Below are positions 41,781 to 49,850 of a stretch of 64,000 bases of DNA, one piece after another (position 1 is the first letter of the stretch; every line of letters begins with the position of its first letter). The DNA is from Candidatus Tokpelaia hoelldoblerii (lineage in GTDB: Bacteria; Pseudomonadota; Alphaproteobacteria; Rhizobiales; Rhizobiaceae), in the NCBI GenBank assembly GCA_002005325.1, contig CP017315.1, forward strand, positions 1,550,001 to 1,614,000, read 5' to 3'. The translations under genes and the position numbers were made by a program. Under the pieces are notes generated by a model, which was not told the DNA's origin, did not search any database, and saw nothing but the letters and a program-made list of their open reading frames with translations.

Positions 41781-42869
41781 ATGAAACAGTCTTCCGGCAT
41801 TCTGGCCGACAAACATATCGCAGCCCTGTTTTCAGACCGCGCGCTTTCAAGCCGGCAGCCGCTTGATGATGACCAGATCCAGCCCGCAAGCCTTGACCTG
41901 CGGCTTGGCGCAACCGCCTATCGTGTGCGCGCCTCTTTCATGCCCGGGCCGGATATTTGTGTTGCCGGCAAGCTGGAAAAGCTGAAACTGCACGAGATTG
42001 ACCTGGCAGGAGGCGCCGTGTTGGAAACGGGCTGTGTCTATGTGGTGCCGTTACAGGAAAGCTTATGCCTGCCGGCGCATCTCTCCGCCTCGGCCAATCC
42101 CAAAAGCTCAACCGGACGGCTTGATATTTTCACCCGCGTCATCACCGACCGCGCGCAGGAATTTGACAAGATACCGGCAGGCTATCACGGGCCGCTTTAT
42201 CTGGAAATCTGCCCGCAGACCTTTCCCATTGTGGTGCGCAGCGGCTCGCGGCTGGCGCAAATCCGCTTTCGGCAAGGATCGGCGCTGCTTGGTGAAAATG
42301 CCCTGCACATTCTGCACAGTCAGGAACACCTGGTTTCGGACGAACACGCCAATATCAGCAATGACGGGCTGGCACTGTCGATTGACCTCACCGGCGGCGA
42401 AGACCACCTCATCGGCTATCGCGGCAAACGTCATACCGGCGTGATTGATGTTGACAGGCGCGCCGCCTGCAATGTGCTCGACTTCTGGGAACCGATTTAT
42501 GACCGTGGCGCGCGTGAGCTGGTGCTTGACCCGAACGAATTTTATATTCTTGTTTCACGCGAGGCCGTGCATGTACCGCCGCTTTACGCCGCCGAGATGA
42601 CACCGTTTGACCCGCTGGTGGGCGAATTCCGTGTGCATTATGCCGGTTTCTTTGACCCCGGTTTCGGCAACAGCGCCGCAGGCGGCAGCGGCGCCCGCGC
42701 CGTGCTTGAAGTGCGCAGCCATGAAGTGCCGTTCATCCTTGAACACGGGCAGATTGTCGGCCGGCTGGTTTATGAACATATGCTCGATAAACCGGCTGCC
42801 CTTTACGGCAAGGACCTCGGCTCGAATTATCAGGCGCAGGGGCTGAAACTTTCCAAGCATTTTAAATAA
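41781..42869 (+). CDS. dcd: dCTP deaminase, long two-domain alphaproteobacterial form
   Basis: This 362-residue protein belongs to the dCTP deaminase/dUTPase family and should supply dUTP for thymidylate synthesis. It is about twice the usual 190 residues: the N-terminal half has IQPASLDLRLGATAYRV and SASANPKSSTGRLDIFTRV (nucleotide-binding region), and a second related half follows (DFWEPIY onward, with GEFRVHYAGFFDPGFG). This long form is typical of Rhizobiales. It is divergent from metZ and ends 78 bp before tRNA-Gly. Which half is catalytic is not certain from sequence alone. Confidence 0.88.
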   Translation: MKQSSGILADKHIAALFSDRALSSRQPLDDDQIQPASLDLRLGATAYRVRASFMPGPDICVAGKLEKLKLHEIDLAGGAVLETGCVYVVPLQESLCLPAHLSASANPKSSTGRLDIFTRVITDRAQEFDKIPAGYHGPLYLEICPQTFPIVVRSGSRLAQIRFRQGSALLGENALHILHSQEHLVSDEHANISNDGLALSIDLTGGEDHLIGYRGKRHTGVIDVDRRAACNVLDFWEPIYDRGARELVLDPNEFYILVSREAVHVPPLYAAEMTPFDPLVGEFRVHYAGFFDPGFGNSAAGGSGARAVLEVRSHEVPFILEHGQIVGRLVYEHMLDKPAALYGKDLGSNYQAQGLKLSKHFK

Positions 42870-42947
42870 AATCCACCCTGCATGACAGATTTTATTTGAA
42901 TATCGCGGCGATTTATGCTGAAAACGGACAAACGCTATCATAGATTC

Positions 42948-43021
42948 GCGGGTATGATGTAATGGTAGCCTGTCAGCTTCCCAAGCTGAACGCGCGGGTT
43001 CGATTCCCGCTACCCGCTCCA
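42948..43021 (+). tRNA. tRNA-Gly (anticodon CCC)
   Basis: A 74-nt cloverleaf with acceptor GCGGGTA/TACCCGC, anticodon stem CAGC/GCTG, loop TTCCCAA (anticodon CCC), T arm GCGGG-TTCGATT-CCCGC and encoded CCA. It decodes GGG. Confidence 0.95.
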
Positions 43022-43026
43022 TCCTT

Positions 43027-43266
43027 TCAGACAGCTTTTCCCAGCGCCTCACGCATTGCCGGGTTGCATTGCAGCTCACGCTTATAGGAAATGGCGCAAC
43101 TGGCATAAGCTTCCTGCCGCGCAACACTCCAGTATTTCAAATCATCAAGCGGAATATGCTCGCCCGTGACAGCGCAGACGACATAATCACCATGGCGGAC
43201 AATATGATAATCACCACCGGCATAAGTGAGTTCTGCCTCGCGTTGATTGTTGGCTGAAAATGACAT
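43027..43266 (-). CDS. DUF2093 family small protein
   Basis: This 79-residue cytoplasmic protein matches the alphaproteobacterial DUF2093 family, with YHIVRHGDYVVCAVTG and IPLDDLKYWSVARQEAYASC. The two cysteines separated across the core could bind metal but do not form a classic zinc ribbon. Function is unknown. It ends next to tRNA-Gly and is transcribed away from metF with a 65-bp gap after the metF stop, so it may be the last gene of that unit. Confidence 0.82.
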   Translation of the reverse strand: MSFSANNQREAELTYAGGDYHIVRHGDYVVCAVTGEHIPLDDLKYWSVARQEAYASCAISYKRELQCNPAMREALGKAV

Positions 43267-43331
43267 TTTGTATTTCCCTTTTCTCTTTGACCGACATGGT
43301 AAAACATTTCACTGCAGATTGAAAGACTCTG

Positions 43332-44225
43332 CTAGGCTGCCGGTTTCGGGCGAATACCGATAAGATGGCAGATGGCATAAACAAGGTCGGCACGGTTCAG
43401 GGTATAAAAATGGAAATCCGTTACGCCGCGTTCCATCAGATCCAGCACCTGTTCGGCCGCCGTCGCCGCCGCCACCAGCCCGTGGGTTTTCCAGTCGTCT
43501 TCCAGTCCGTCAAAACGGTGCGCCAGCCAGTCGGGGATATGCGTGCTGTTACGCTCGCAGAAATTGCGCACCTGCCAGAAATTGTGAATCGGCAAAATGC
43601 CGGGCAGAACCGGAATATAAATACCGGCACGGCGGACTTTCTCCAGATAGCCTTCATAATGGTCGTTATCAAAAAACGCCTGTGTGATGGCCCGTGTCGC
43701 GCCATTGTCAATCTTGCGTTTCAACAATTCTATATCGGTGGCGAAATCAGAGCTTTCAGGGTGTTTTTCAGGATAGGCAGCAACGGTGATATCAAAATCC
43801 GCGTCTATCGCCTTTAACCCCGCCACCAGTTCCACCGCATTGAAGTAACCGTCCGGTGTCGGCGTATAAACGCCGCCCGCGCCATTGGCCGGGTCACCGC
43901 GCAAGGCGACAAAACGGCGGATGCCTAGTGCGGAAAATTCCTGCACCACCTTGTCCACCTCTTCGCGCGTGGCGTCAACACACGTCAGATGCGCCGCCGT
44001 CTGCAAACCGGTTTCCTGTATAATCCGCGCCACTGTGCGCGCCGTGCGTTCACGGGTTGAACCGCCGGCCCCATACGTCACTGAAACAAATTCAGGCGCA
44101 AACGGCGCCAGCCGCTCCACCGTCTGCCACAGCATCTCTTCCATCTTTTCCGACTTTGGCGGAAAAAACTCAAACGACACCTTCAACTGCTCGCCGATAT
44201 CATTGCGGCGTGACAAAAAAGACAT
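43332..44225 (-). CDS. metF: 5,10-methylenetetrahydrofolate reductase
   Basis: This 297-residue FAD enzyme reduces methylene-THF to methyl-THF, the methyl donor for methionine synthase. It shows VSFEFFPPKSEKMEE at the N-terminus, FVSVTYGAGGSTRERT (catalytic and FAD region), HLTCVDATREE and ITQAFFDNDHY. The ATG has an ideal GGAGGAG site. It lies 13 bp after the ArsR-methyltransferase gene, a pairing conserved in Rhizobiales, so both probably respond to methionine/SAM status. No metH is in the window. Confidence 0.95.
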   Translation of the reverse strand: MSFLSRRNDIGEQLKVSFEFFPPKSEKMEEMLWQTVERLAPFAPEFVSVTYGAGGSTRERTARTVARIIQETGLQTAAHLTCVDATREEVDKVVQEFSALGIRRFVALRGDPANGAGGVYTPTPDGYFNAVELVAGLKAIDADFDITVAAYPEKHPESSDFATDIELLKRKIDNGATRAITQAFFDNDHYEGYLEKVRRAGIYIPVLPGILPIHNFWQVRNFCERNSTHIPDWLAHRFDGLEDDWKTHGLVAAATAAEQVLDLMERGVTDFHFYTLNRADLVYAICHLIGIRPKPAA

Positions 44226-44238
44226 AAAATACTCCTCC

Positions 44239-45204
44239 TTAAACAGAAACCGGCTTGCGCGCCAGCCACAGCTGGACTGTTAAACCGTTTTCCCTGTCTC
44301 CCTCCGGCGCGAATTCCTCACGCGTGATAAATTCCAGGTCCGCTTGTCCAAACCAGGCCCTGATCTGCGCATCCGTAAACCCAAGGCGCTGATGGGCATA
44401 CTGGCTGCGCAAAAATTCCAGATTATGGGCGGAAAAATCAACAATCACCAGCCGCCCGCCCGGTTGCAGCACCCGTCCCGCTTCACGAATGGCGAGTGCC
44501 GGATGGTCAAGGAAATGCAAAACCTGATGAATGATGACAAGGTCAAAGCCCGCAAGTTCAACCGGCAGCGCCGCAACATCACCCTGCCGCACCAGCGCGT
44601 GGGTGATACCGGCTTTTTCCAGACCCGCACGGGCAATGGCCAGCATTTCGCGGTTGACATCAACACCGACCCCACGGGCATAAAACGGCGCAAACAGTTT
44701 CAGCATTGCCGCCGTTCCCGTACCAATATCAAGCATGGTCTGAAAAGATCTGCCGCCAACAAGCCGCAACAGCGCTTCTTCCACGGCCTTATCCGGCACA
44801 TGCAGGCGGCGCAGTGCGTCCCACCCGGCAGCATTGGCGGAAAAATAAGCTGCCGCCTGGGCACGGCGCTTTTGTTTGACCTGCTGCAACCGGCTATGAT
44901 CATGCTCAAGGGCGCCGTCCGCCTGCGCAAGCTGCCCGGCAATCATGTCAACAATCTGCGCCTGCACACCATCATCCGACAGGCGGAAATAGGCCCACGC
45001 CCCTTCCTGATAGCGCTCAATCACGCACGCTTCCTGCAAAAGCTTCAAATGACGCGAAACCCGGGGCTGCGACTGGCCGAGAATGGCGGTCAAATCAGAA
45101 ACAGTCAAATCCCCTTGTCTCAGCAGCGCAACAATGCGCAGGCGTGTGGTTTCCGCCACTGCCTTTAACACATCCACCATGGTATTGAGAGCAAGCTCCG
45201 ACAC
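44239..45204 (-). CDS. ArsR-family regulator fused to a class I SAM methyltransferase
   Basis: This roughly 321-residue protein joins an N-terminal ArsR winged helix (residues about 10-90; LRQGDLTVSDLTAILGQSQP, PRVSRHLKLLQEA) to a C-terminal Methyltransf_11 domain with MLDIGTGTAAMLKLFAP as SAM-binding motif I. The same fusion sits before metF in many alphaproteobacteria, so it may sense SAM or SAH and control the methionine cycle; this is inference. No ArsR metal-binding cysteines are evident in the recognition helix. The GTG at 45204 has AGGAAA five bases upstream; ATG 45180 is the alternative. Confidence 0.85.
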   Translation of the reverse strand: MSELALNTMVDVLKAVAETTRLRIVALLRQGDLTVSDLTAILGQSQPRVSRHLKLLQEACVIERYQEGAWAYFRLSDDGVQAQIVDMIAGQLAQADGALEHDHSRLQQVKQKRRAQAAAYFSANAAGWDALRRLHVPDKAVEEALLRLVGGRSFQTMLDIGTGTAAMLKLFAPFYARGVGVDVNREMLAIARAGLEKAGITHALVRQGDVAALPVELAGFDLVIIHQVLHFLDHPALAIREAGRVLQPGGRLVIVDFSAHNLEFLRSQYAHQRLGFTDAQIRAWFGQADLEFITREEFAPEGDRENGLTVQLWLARKPVSV

Positions 45205-45332
45205 GAAATTTTCCTGAAATACAAAATCATATAAAGATATGTTTATGTGATTTGCAAATCTGCCGCAACAAAAATCTGGACAATTGACCAATCCGCAAGC
45301 ACTTTTTCATAAATCCCTGATAAGACAGGCTT

Positions 45333-45641
45333 ATGACAACACACAAGCAACGCGCTATCGCCAAGGCCCTGACGGCCCTCCTTCCTGCCGCGCCTTTTGC
45401 CGATGCGGAAGAAATCCGCCGCGCGGCAACCGCACCGCATATGAAACATCTGCCGCCGACAATCGCGCTGTGGCTGGCAACCATCGCCTATATCCGCCAT
45501 ACCTATACAGACTATGATTCCTTGCGTGATGAGGGGTATGACAAGGATTCGGCGCGCCATTTCACCTGTGACGCCATCAATGAAAAGCTGGCGGAATGGA
45601 ACGCCACCCGTTATCTTGATCCGAATGAGAGGGAAGAATAG
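45333..45641 (+). CDS. DUF2293 family protein
   Basis: This 102-residue protein matches DUF2293, a family of unknown function found in alphaproteobacteria and fungi. Visible are LTALLPAAPFADAEEIRRAA at the N-terminus and the conserved core THTYTDYDSLRDEGYDKD-like segment (RHTYTDYDSLRDEGYDKDSA) followed by ARHFTCDAINEKLAEW. It is divergent from the ArsR-methyltransferase gene with 128 bp between starts and converges with a secreted-protein gene. Confidence 0.8.
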   Translation: MTTHKQRAIAKALTALLPAAPFADAEEIRRAATAPHMKHLPPTIALWLATIAYIRHTYTDYDSLRDEGYDKDSARHFTCDAINEKLAEWNATRYLDPNEREE

Positions 45642-45662
45642 CCCCCCGGTAACCGGACTGCC

Positions 45663-46301
45663 CTATTCCACCTCGAGCACATATTCAATATCCTGGGTGA
45701 AATCTTCCGCCGCCTCGCCGCCATCGCCAAGTTCGCCCATGGAATGGATGATATGTTTGCCGCTTTTCAAGGGCTTTAACAAAACCCAGTAGCCGTCCGA
45801 GGCATAATGGGCCTCATCGCCGGAAATGGCAAAGCACCGCTCAACCGCCGAACGGTATTGCCTGATAGCCGCCAGTTTCCTGCCGTCCACCACCACCATC
45901 AGTTCGCGCGCGGTATCAATCGCCGCGGTTACATCGCCTTTCAGCTCTTCGCAGCTCTGGCCGTCCGCCTCATCCCACAGCATCATATTGATAACCGGAA
46001 AGAAGACATATTTCCCCGCCGGCACCTTGCAGTGGCGCACCACCTTGTCCATGCTGTAACTGCCGGAAAGAAACCACACATCACCCTTTTGCCCGTAGCC
46101 GCAGAAATCGCCCGCCTCATCATCAAGCGGGTCGGTGACATCCGGCGCACTGGTCAGCCACTGCCACCAGTCGACAGAAAGTTCGGAAACAGTTCTGCCA
46201 TCCGGCGCCTCTGTTGCGGTGAGGTCATTTTCCGGCACTTGCGCAAAACCAAAGGCGGGAACAGAAATACAAAGCATCATTATCAGAAACAAACGGCGCA
46301 T
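45663..46301 (-). CDS. Secreted protein of unknown function
   Basis: This 212-residue protein begins with a clear signal peptide (LFLIMMLCISVPAFGFA, cleavage likely after AFG-FAQ). The mature part has a WWQWLTSAP segment, GDFCGYGQKGDVWFLSGSY, HCKVPAGKYVFFPVINMM and four or more cysteines that could form disulfides. This pattern (a Trp-rich start, then VWFL and a FFPVIN block) recurs in uncharacterised exported proteins of many bacteria. I cannot assign a function. It has its own gap on either side and is probably monocistronic. Confidence 0.7.
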   Translation of the reverse strand: MRRLFLIMMLCISVPAFGFAQVPENDLTATEAPDGRTVSELSVDWWQWLTSAPDVTDPLDDEAGDFCGYGQKGDVWFLSGSYSMDKVVRHCKVPAGKYVFFPVINMMLWDEADGQSCEELKGDVTAAIDTARELMVVVDGRKLAAIRQYRSAVERCFAISGDEAHYASDGYWVLLKPLKSGKHIIHSMGELGDGGEAAEDFTQDIEYVLEVE

Positions 46302-46402
46302 GATAAAACCTGTGTTTCAAAAAGGATAAGGAAAACAATTTTCCACGTATGAACCATATATAACGCGCAAGGATTCTGTCCAGAGTCTTTGCCACAGGCT
46401 TT

Positions 46403-49006
46403 TTATCCGGCTTCTTCTGTTCCATGCGGCACGGATGGACGGAAATTCAACCGGTAAGACCCGCGGGTGACATGAACAACCGAACCATCACGGATATCCC
46501 CCATCAACAAACGTTCCGCCAACGGGTCCTGCACATCTTTCTGGATCACCCGTTTCAGCGGACGGGCGCCATAGGCCGGATTATAGCCGCGCTCCGCCAG
46601 CCATTCACGCGCTTTCTTATCAACATCAAGCTGAATTTTACGGTCGGCCAGCAAGGACTGCAGGCGTTTGAGCTGAACATCGACAATCGCCCCCATTTCC
46701 GAACGCCGCAGGCGGTGAAACAGGATAATCTCGTCAACACGGTTGAGGAACTCCGGCCGGAATGCGGCGCGCACCACAGCCATCACCTCATCACGCACTT
46801 TTTCGACATCATCTTTTTCACCAAGCTCCGCCAGAAATTCCGCACCAAGATTTGACGTCATGATAATCAGCGTATTGCGGAAATCCACCGTCCTGCCCTG
46901 GCCATCTGTCAGGCGGCCATCATCAAGCACCTGCAACAACACATTGAAAACATCCGGATGGGCTTTTTCAATCTCGTCAAACAGCACCACCTGATACGGG
47001 CGGCGGCGCACGGCTTCCGTCAGCATGCCGCCTTCTTCATAACCGATATAGCCGGGCGGCGCGCCGATCAGGCGGGCGACAGAATGCTTTTCCATAAACT
47101 CTGACATATCAAGGCGCACCATCGCCGTTTCGTCCTGAAACAGAAAATCCGCCAGCGCTTTGGTCAGTTCTGTCTTGCCGACACCGGTAGGGCCGAGAAA
47201 GATGAAAGAACCGATGGGCCGGTTCGGATCCTGCAAACCGGCGCGCGCGCGGCGCACAGCGCGTGAAACCGCCTGCACCGCCTCCCCCTGGCCAATCACC
47301 CGCGTGCCGAGTTCATCCTCCATGCGCAGCAGCCGTTCGCGCTCGCCTTCCAGCATGGTGTCAACCGGTATGCCCGTCCAGCGCGAAACCACCTGCGCCA
47401 CATGGTCGGGCGTGACGGTCTCTTCCACCAGCGAGCCATGTGACTCGTGGCTTTCCGCTTCTTTCAACTGTTTTTCCAGATCGGGGATTGTGCCATAGGC
47501 CAGTTCACCGGCCTTCTGGAACTCACCTTTACGCTGGGCGCCCGCCAAAGCGTTGCGGGCCTCCTCAAGCTGTTTCTTCAAATCAGCGGCATGACCGAGC
47601 TTCTGTTTCTCCGCCTGCCATTTTTCTGTCATTGCGGCGGATTCTTTCTCCAGTTCGACCAGATCGTTATCCAGCCGCTCCAGCCGGTCTTTCGAGGCTT
47701 TGTCCTTTTCGGCCCTCAATGCCTCACGCTCGATTTTCAACTGCATGACACGCCGGTCAATCTCATCGAGTTCTTCCGGTTTGGAATCCACCTGCATACG
47801 CAGGCGCGAAGCCGCCTCATCAACCAGATCAATCGCCTTGTCCGGCAAAAACCGGTCGGTGATATAACGGCTGGACAAGGTAGCGGCAGCAACAAGCGCC
47901 GAATCCGCCACGCGCACCTTATGGTGCTGCTCGTATTTTTCCTTGATACCGCGCAGAATGGAAATGGTATCCTCAACGGTCGGCTCTGACACGAACACCG
48001 GCTGGAACCGGCGGGCGAGCGCGGCATCCTTTTCAACATATTTGCGATATTCTTCCAGCGTTGTCGCGCCGACACAATGCAGCTCGCCGCGCGCCAGGGC
48101 AGGCTTGAGCAGATTGGAGGCATCCATCGCCCCATCAGTTTTACCCGCGCCGACCAATGTGTGCATCTCGTCAATAAACAGGATAATCTGCCCCGCCGCC
48201 GCCTGCACTTCCGACAAGACAGCCTTCAGGCGTTCCTCGAACTCGCCGCGATACTTGGCGCCGGCAATCAGCGCCCCCATATCAAGCGCCAGCAGTGACT
48301 TGTCGCGCAAGGATTCCGGCACATCACCATTGACAATGCGCAGCGCCAGCCCCTCAATAATTGCGGTTTTACCGACACCCGGCTCGCCAATCAGCACGGG
48401 GTTGTTTTTGGTGCGGCGCGACAGCACCTGAATGGTGCGGCGGATTTCCTCATCGCGGCCGATCACCGGATCAAGCTTGCCCTCTCGCGCATCCGCCGTT
48501 AAATCACGGGCATATTTTTTCAAAGCATCATACTGGCTTTCAGCAGAAGCTGAATCCGCCGTCCGTCCCTTGCGCATATCATTGACAGCCTTGTTCAAAC
48601 CGGCCGGTGTCACACCGCCCTTTTTTAAAATTTCAGCGGTTCTGGCCGATTTTTCCATCACCATGGCCTGCAACAGGCGTTCAACCGTGACAAAACTGTC
48701 ACCGGCTTTCTGCGCCAGTTCTTCCGCCATATTGAAGATTTTCGCCAAAGGCTGCGACAGATAAAGCTGGTCATTGCCGCCGCTGACTTTCGGCAAGGCT
48801 TCCAGGGCCTTCTTCAAAACCGTCTTGACAGCGGCCACATCGCCACCGGCCTTGGTGATGAGTTCGGCACACAGGCCTTCACTGTCATCAATCAGCACCT
48901 TGAGCATATGTTCGGGTGCAAATTGCTGGTTATCAGCAGATAAGGCATAATTTTGCGCCGACTGAATAAAACCACGAACCCGTTCGCTATATTTTTCAAT
49001 ATTCAT
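46403..49006 (-). CDS. clpB: ATP-dependent chaperone ClpB
   Basis: This 867-residue Hsp100 disaggregase works with DnaK to rescue aggregated proteins. Order: Clp N domain (1-145), AAA+ 1 with GEPGVGKTAIIEGLA (about 200) and the AIDLVDEAASRLRM segment, a coiled-coil middle domain (about 400-525, rich in Glu/Lys, KDRLERLDNDLVELEKESAA), AAA+ 2 with GPTGVGKTELTKALA and a C-terminal domain. The middle domain marks ClpB rather than ClpA. ATG 49006 has GGGAGAA five bases upstream, and a heat-shock-type promoter lies just before it. Confidence 0.96.
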   Translation of the reverse strand: MNIEKYSERVRGFIQSAQNYALSADNQQFAPEHMLKVLIDDSEGLCAELITKAGGDVAAVKTVLKKALEALPKVSGGNDQLYLSQPLAKIFNMAEELAQKAGDSFVTVERLLQAMVMEKSARTAEILKKGGVTPAGLNKAVNDMRKGRTADSASAESQYDALKKYARDLTADAREGKLDPVIGRDEEIRRTIQVLSRRTKNNPVLIGEPGVGKTAIIEGLALRIVNGDVPESLRDKSLLALDMGALIAGAKYRGEFEERLKAVLSEVQAAAGQIILFIDEMHTLVGAGKTDGAMDASNLLKPALARGELHCVGATTLEEYRKYVEKDAALARRFQPVFVSEPTVEDTISILRGIKEKYEQHHKVRVADSALVAAATLSSRYITDRFLPDKAIDLVDEAASRLRMQVDSKPEELDEIDRRVMQLKIEREALRAEKDKASKDRLERLDNDLVELEKESAAMTEKWQAEKQKLGHAADLKKQLEEARNALAGAQRKGEFQKAGELAYGTIPDLEKQLKEAESHESHGSLVEETVTPDHVAQVVSRWTGIPVDTMLEGERERLLRMEDELGTRVIGQGEAVQAVSRAVRRARAGLQDPNRPIGSFIFLGPTGVGKTELTKALADFLFQDETAMVRLDMSEFMEKHSVARLIGAPPGYIGYEEGGMLTEAVRRRPYQVVLFDEIEKAHPDVFNVLLQVLDDGRLTDGQGRTVDFRNTLIIMTSNLGAEFLAELGEKDDVEKVRDEVMAVVRAAFRPEFLNRVDEIILFHRLRRSEMGAIVDVQLKRLQSLLADRKIQLDVDKKAREWLAERGYNPAYGARPLKRVIQKDVQDPLAERLLMGDIRDGSVVHVTRGSYRLNFRPSVPHGTEEAG

Positions 49007-49048
49007 CTGCGTTCTCCCTTCTGCCATACTCCCTTTTTCCTGCCATAC

Positions 49049-49077
49049 ATATGGGAACCACAGGGAAAGACGACAAG
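49049..49077 (-). promoter_or_regulatory. RpoH (sigma-32)-like promoter of clpB
   Basis: On the minus strand CTTGTC (49077-49072) and CCATAT (49054-49049) are 17 bp apart. This fits the alphaproteobacterial heat-shock promoter pattern CTTG-N17/18-CYTATNT apart from one -10 position, and gives a leader of about 36 nt before the clpB ATG. Confidence 0.6.
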
Positions 49078-49126
49078 ACACACAACCGGCACAGCGCGCC
49101 CTTTTATTGGCCTGCCCGCCCTGGCG

Positions 49127-49774
49127 TCACTGCAACCCTGATCTTTGCGACTGGCGATGCGCGGGAATATCAAACATCCCCTTGCCAAAAACAAATCCTT
49201 CGGTGCGCGTTTCAAGCAACTGCACTGTGGTCCGCTGGTTTTTCCGGTCGATCACCGACCATTCCCGCAAGTCAAGGGTTTTGGGATCAAATATCATCTC
49301 AATACGGATCTTGCCTTTGCTTTCAAGCAGCAGGCTGACAACATTCGGTTCCTGTTTAAATCCCAGAATACGGCTGTTCTGCAGATCAATCCGGTCGGCA
49401 AGCAGCAATTGCAGCGGCGTTTGCGACAGACTGTAAAGGCTCCATGTATCCAGTTTCTTATTGTAAATGACAACAGATTTGCCATTCGCCACCACCGTCA
49501 CCGGCGAGTCATCATAGGTAAAGCGCGCCTTGCCCGGACGCTCGAGGTGAAAGGTTCCCTGCACAATATTGCCTCTGGCGTCAATCTGCACAAACCGCCC
49601 TGTCATCCTGCGGATAGCTGAAAAGTGATCGGCAATCTGCTGCGCGGTGACTGCCGGTTGCTGCGCCTGCACTGTTGCCGCCTGCAGCAGAAACGCGGCA
49701 AGACACAGGCAAAACACCCCCGGAACCGCTTTGCGGGGGAAAAGAGCCGCCTTGCGGAAAAAATTGCATCGCAT
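49127..49774 (-). CDS. lolA: Outer-membrane lipoprotein carrier protein LolA-like
   Basis: This 215-residue periplasmic protein has a signal peptide (VFCLCLAAFLLQAATVQA) and a LolA fold: ADHFSAIRRMTGRFVQIDARG, GTFHLERPGKARFTYD and SLYSLSQTPLQLLLADRIDL. LolA carries lipoproteins across the periplasm. It lies directly downstream of ftsK on the same strand, the arrangement seen in alphaproteobacteria. The C-terminal tail (RQSQRSGLQ) is unconserved. Sequence divergence within the LolA superfamily leaves modest doubt on exact substrate. Confidence 0.87.
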   Translation of the reverse strand: MRCNFFRKAALFPRKAVPGVFCLCLAAFLLQAATVQAQQPAVTAQQIADHFSAIRRMTGRFVQIDARGNIVQGTFHLERPGKARFTYDDSPVTVVANGKSVVIYNKKLDTWSLYSLSQTPLQLLLADRIDLQNSRILGFKQEPNVVSLLLESKGKIRIEMIFDPKTLDLREWSVIDRKNQRTTVQLLETRTEGFVFGKGMFDIPAHRQSQRSGLQ

Positions 49775-49850
49775 ATATCTGCCTCCTGTCCGGGCCTTTT
49801 GTTTTTGTGCAGCACTGTGGCCGTTTTATGATGCGCCCGCTATCTGCGCG

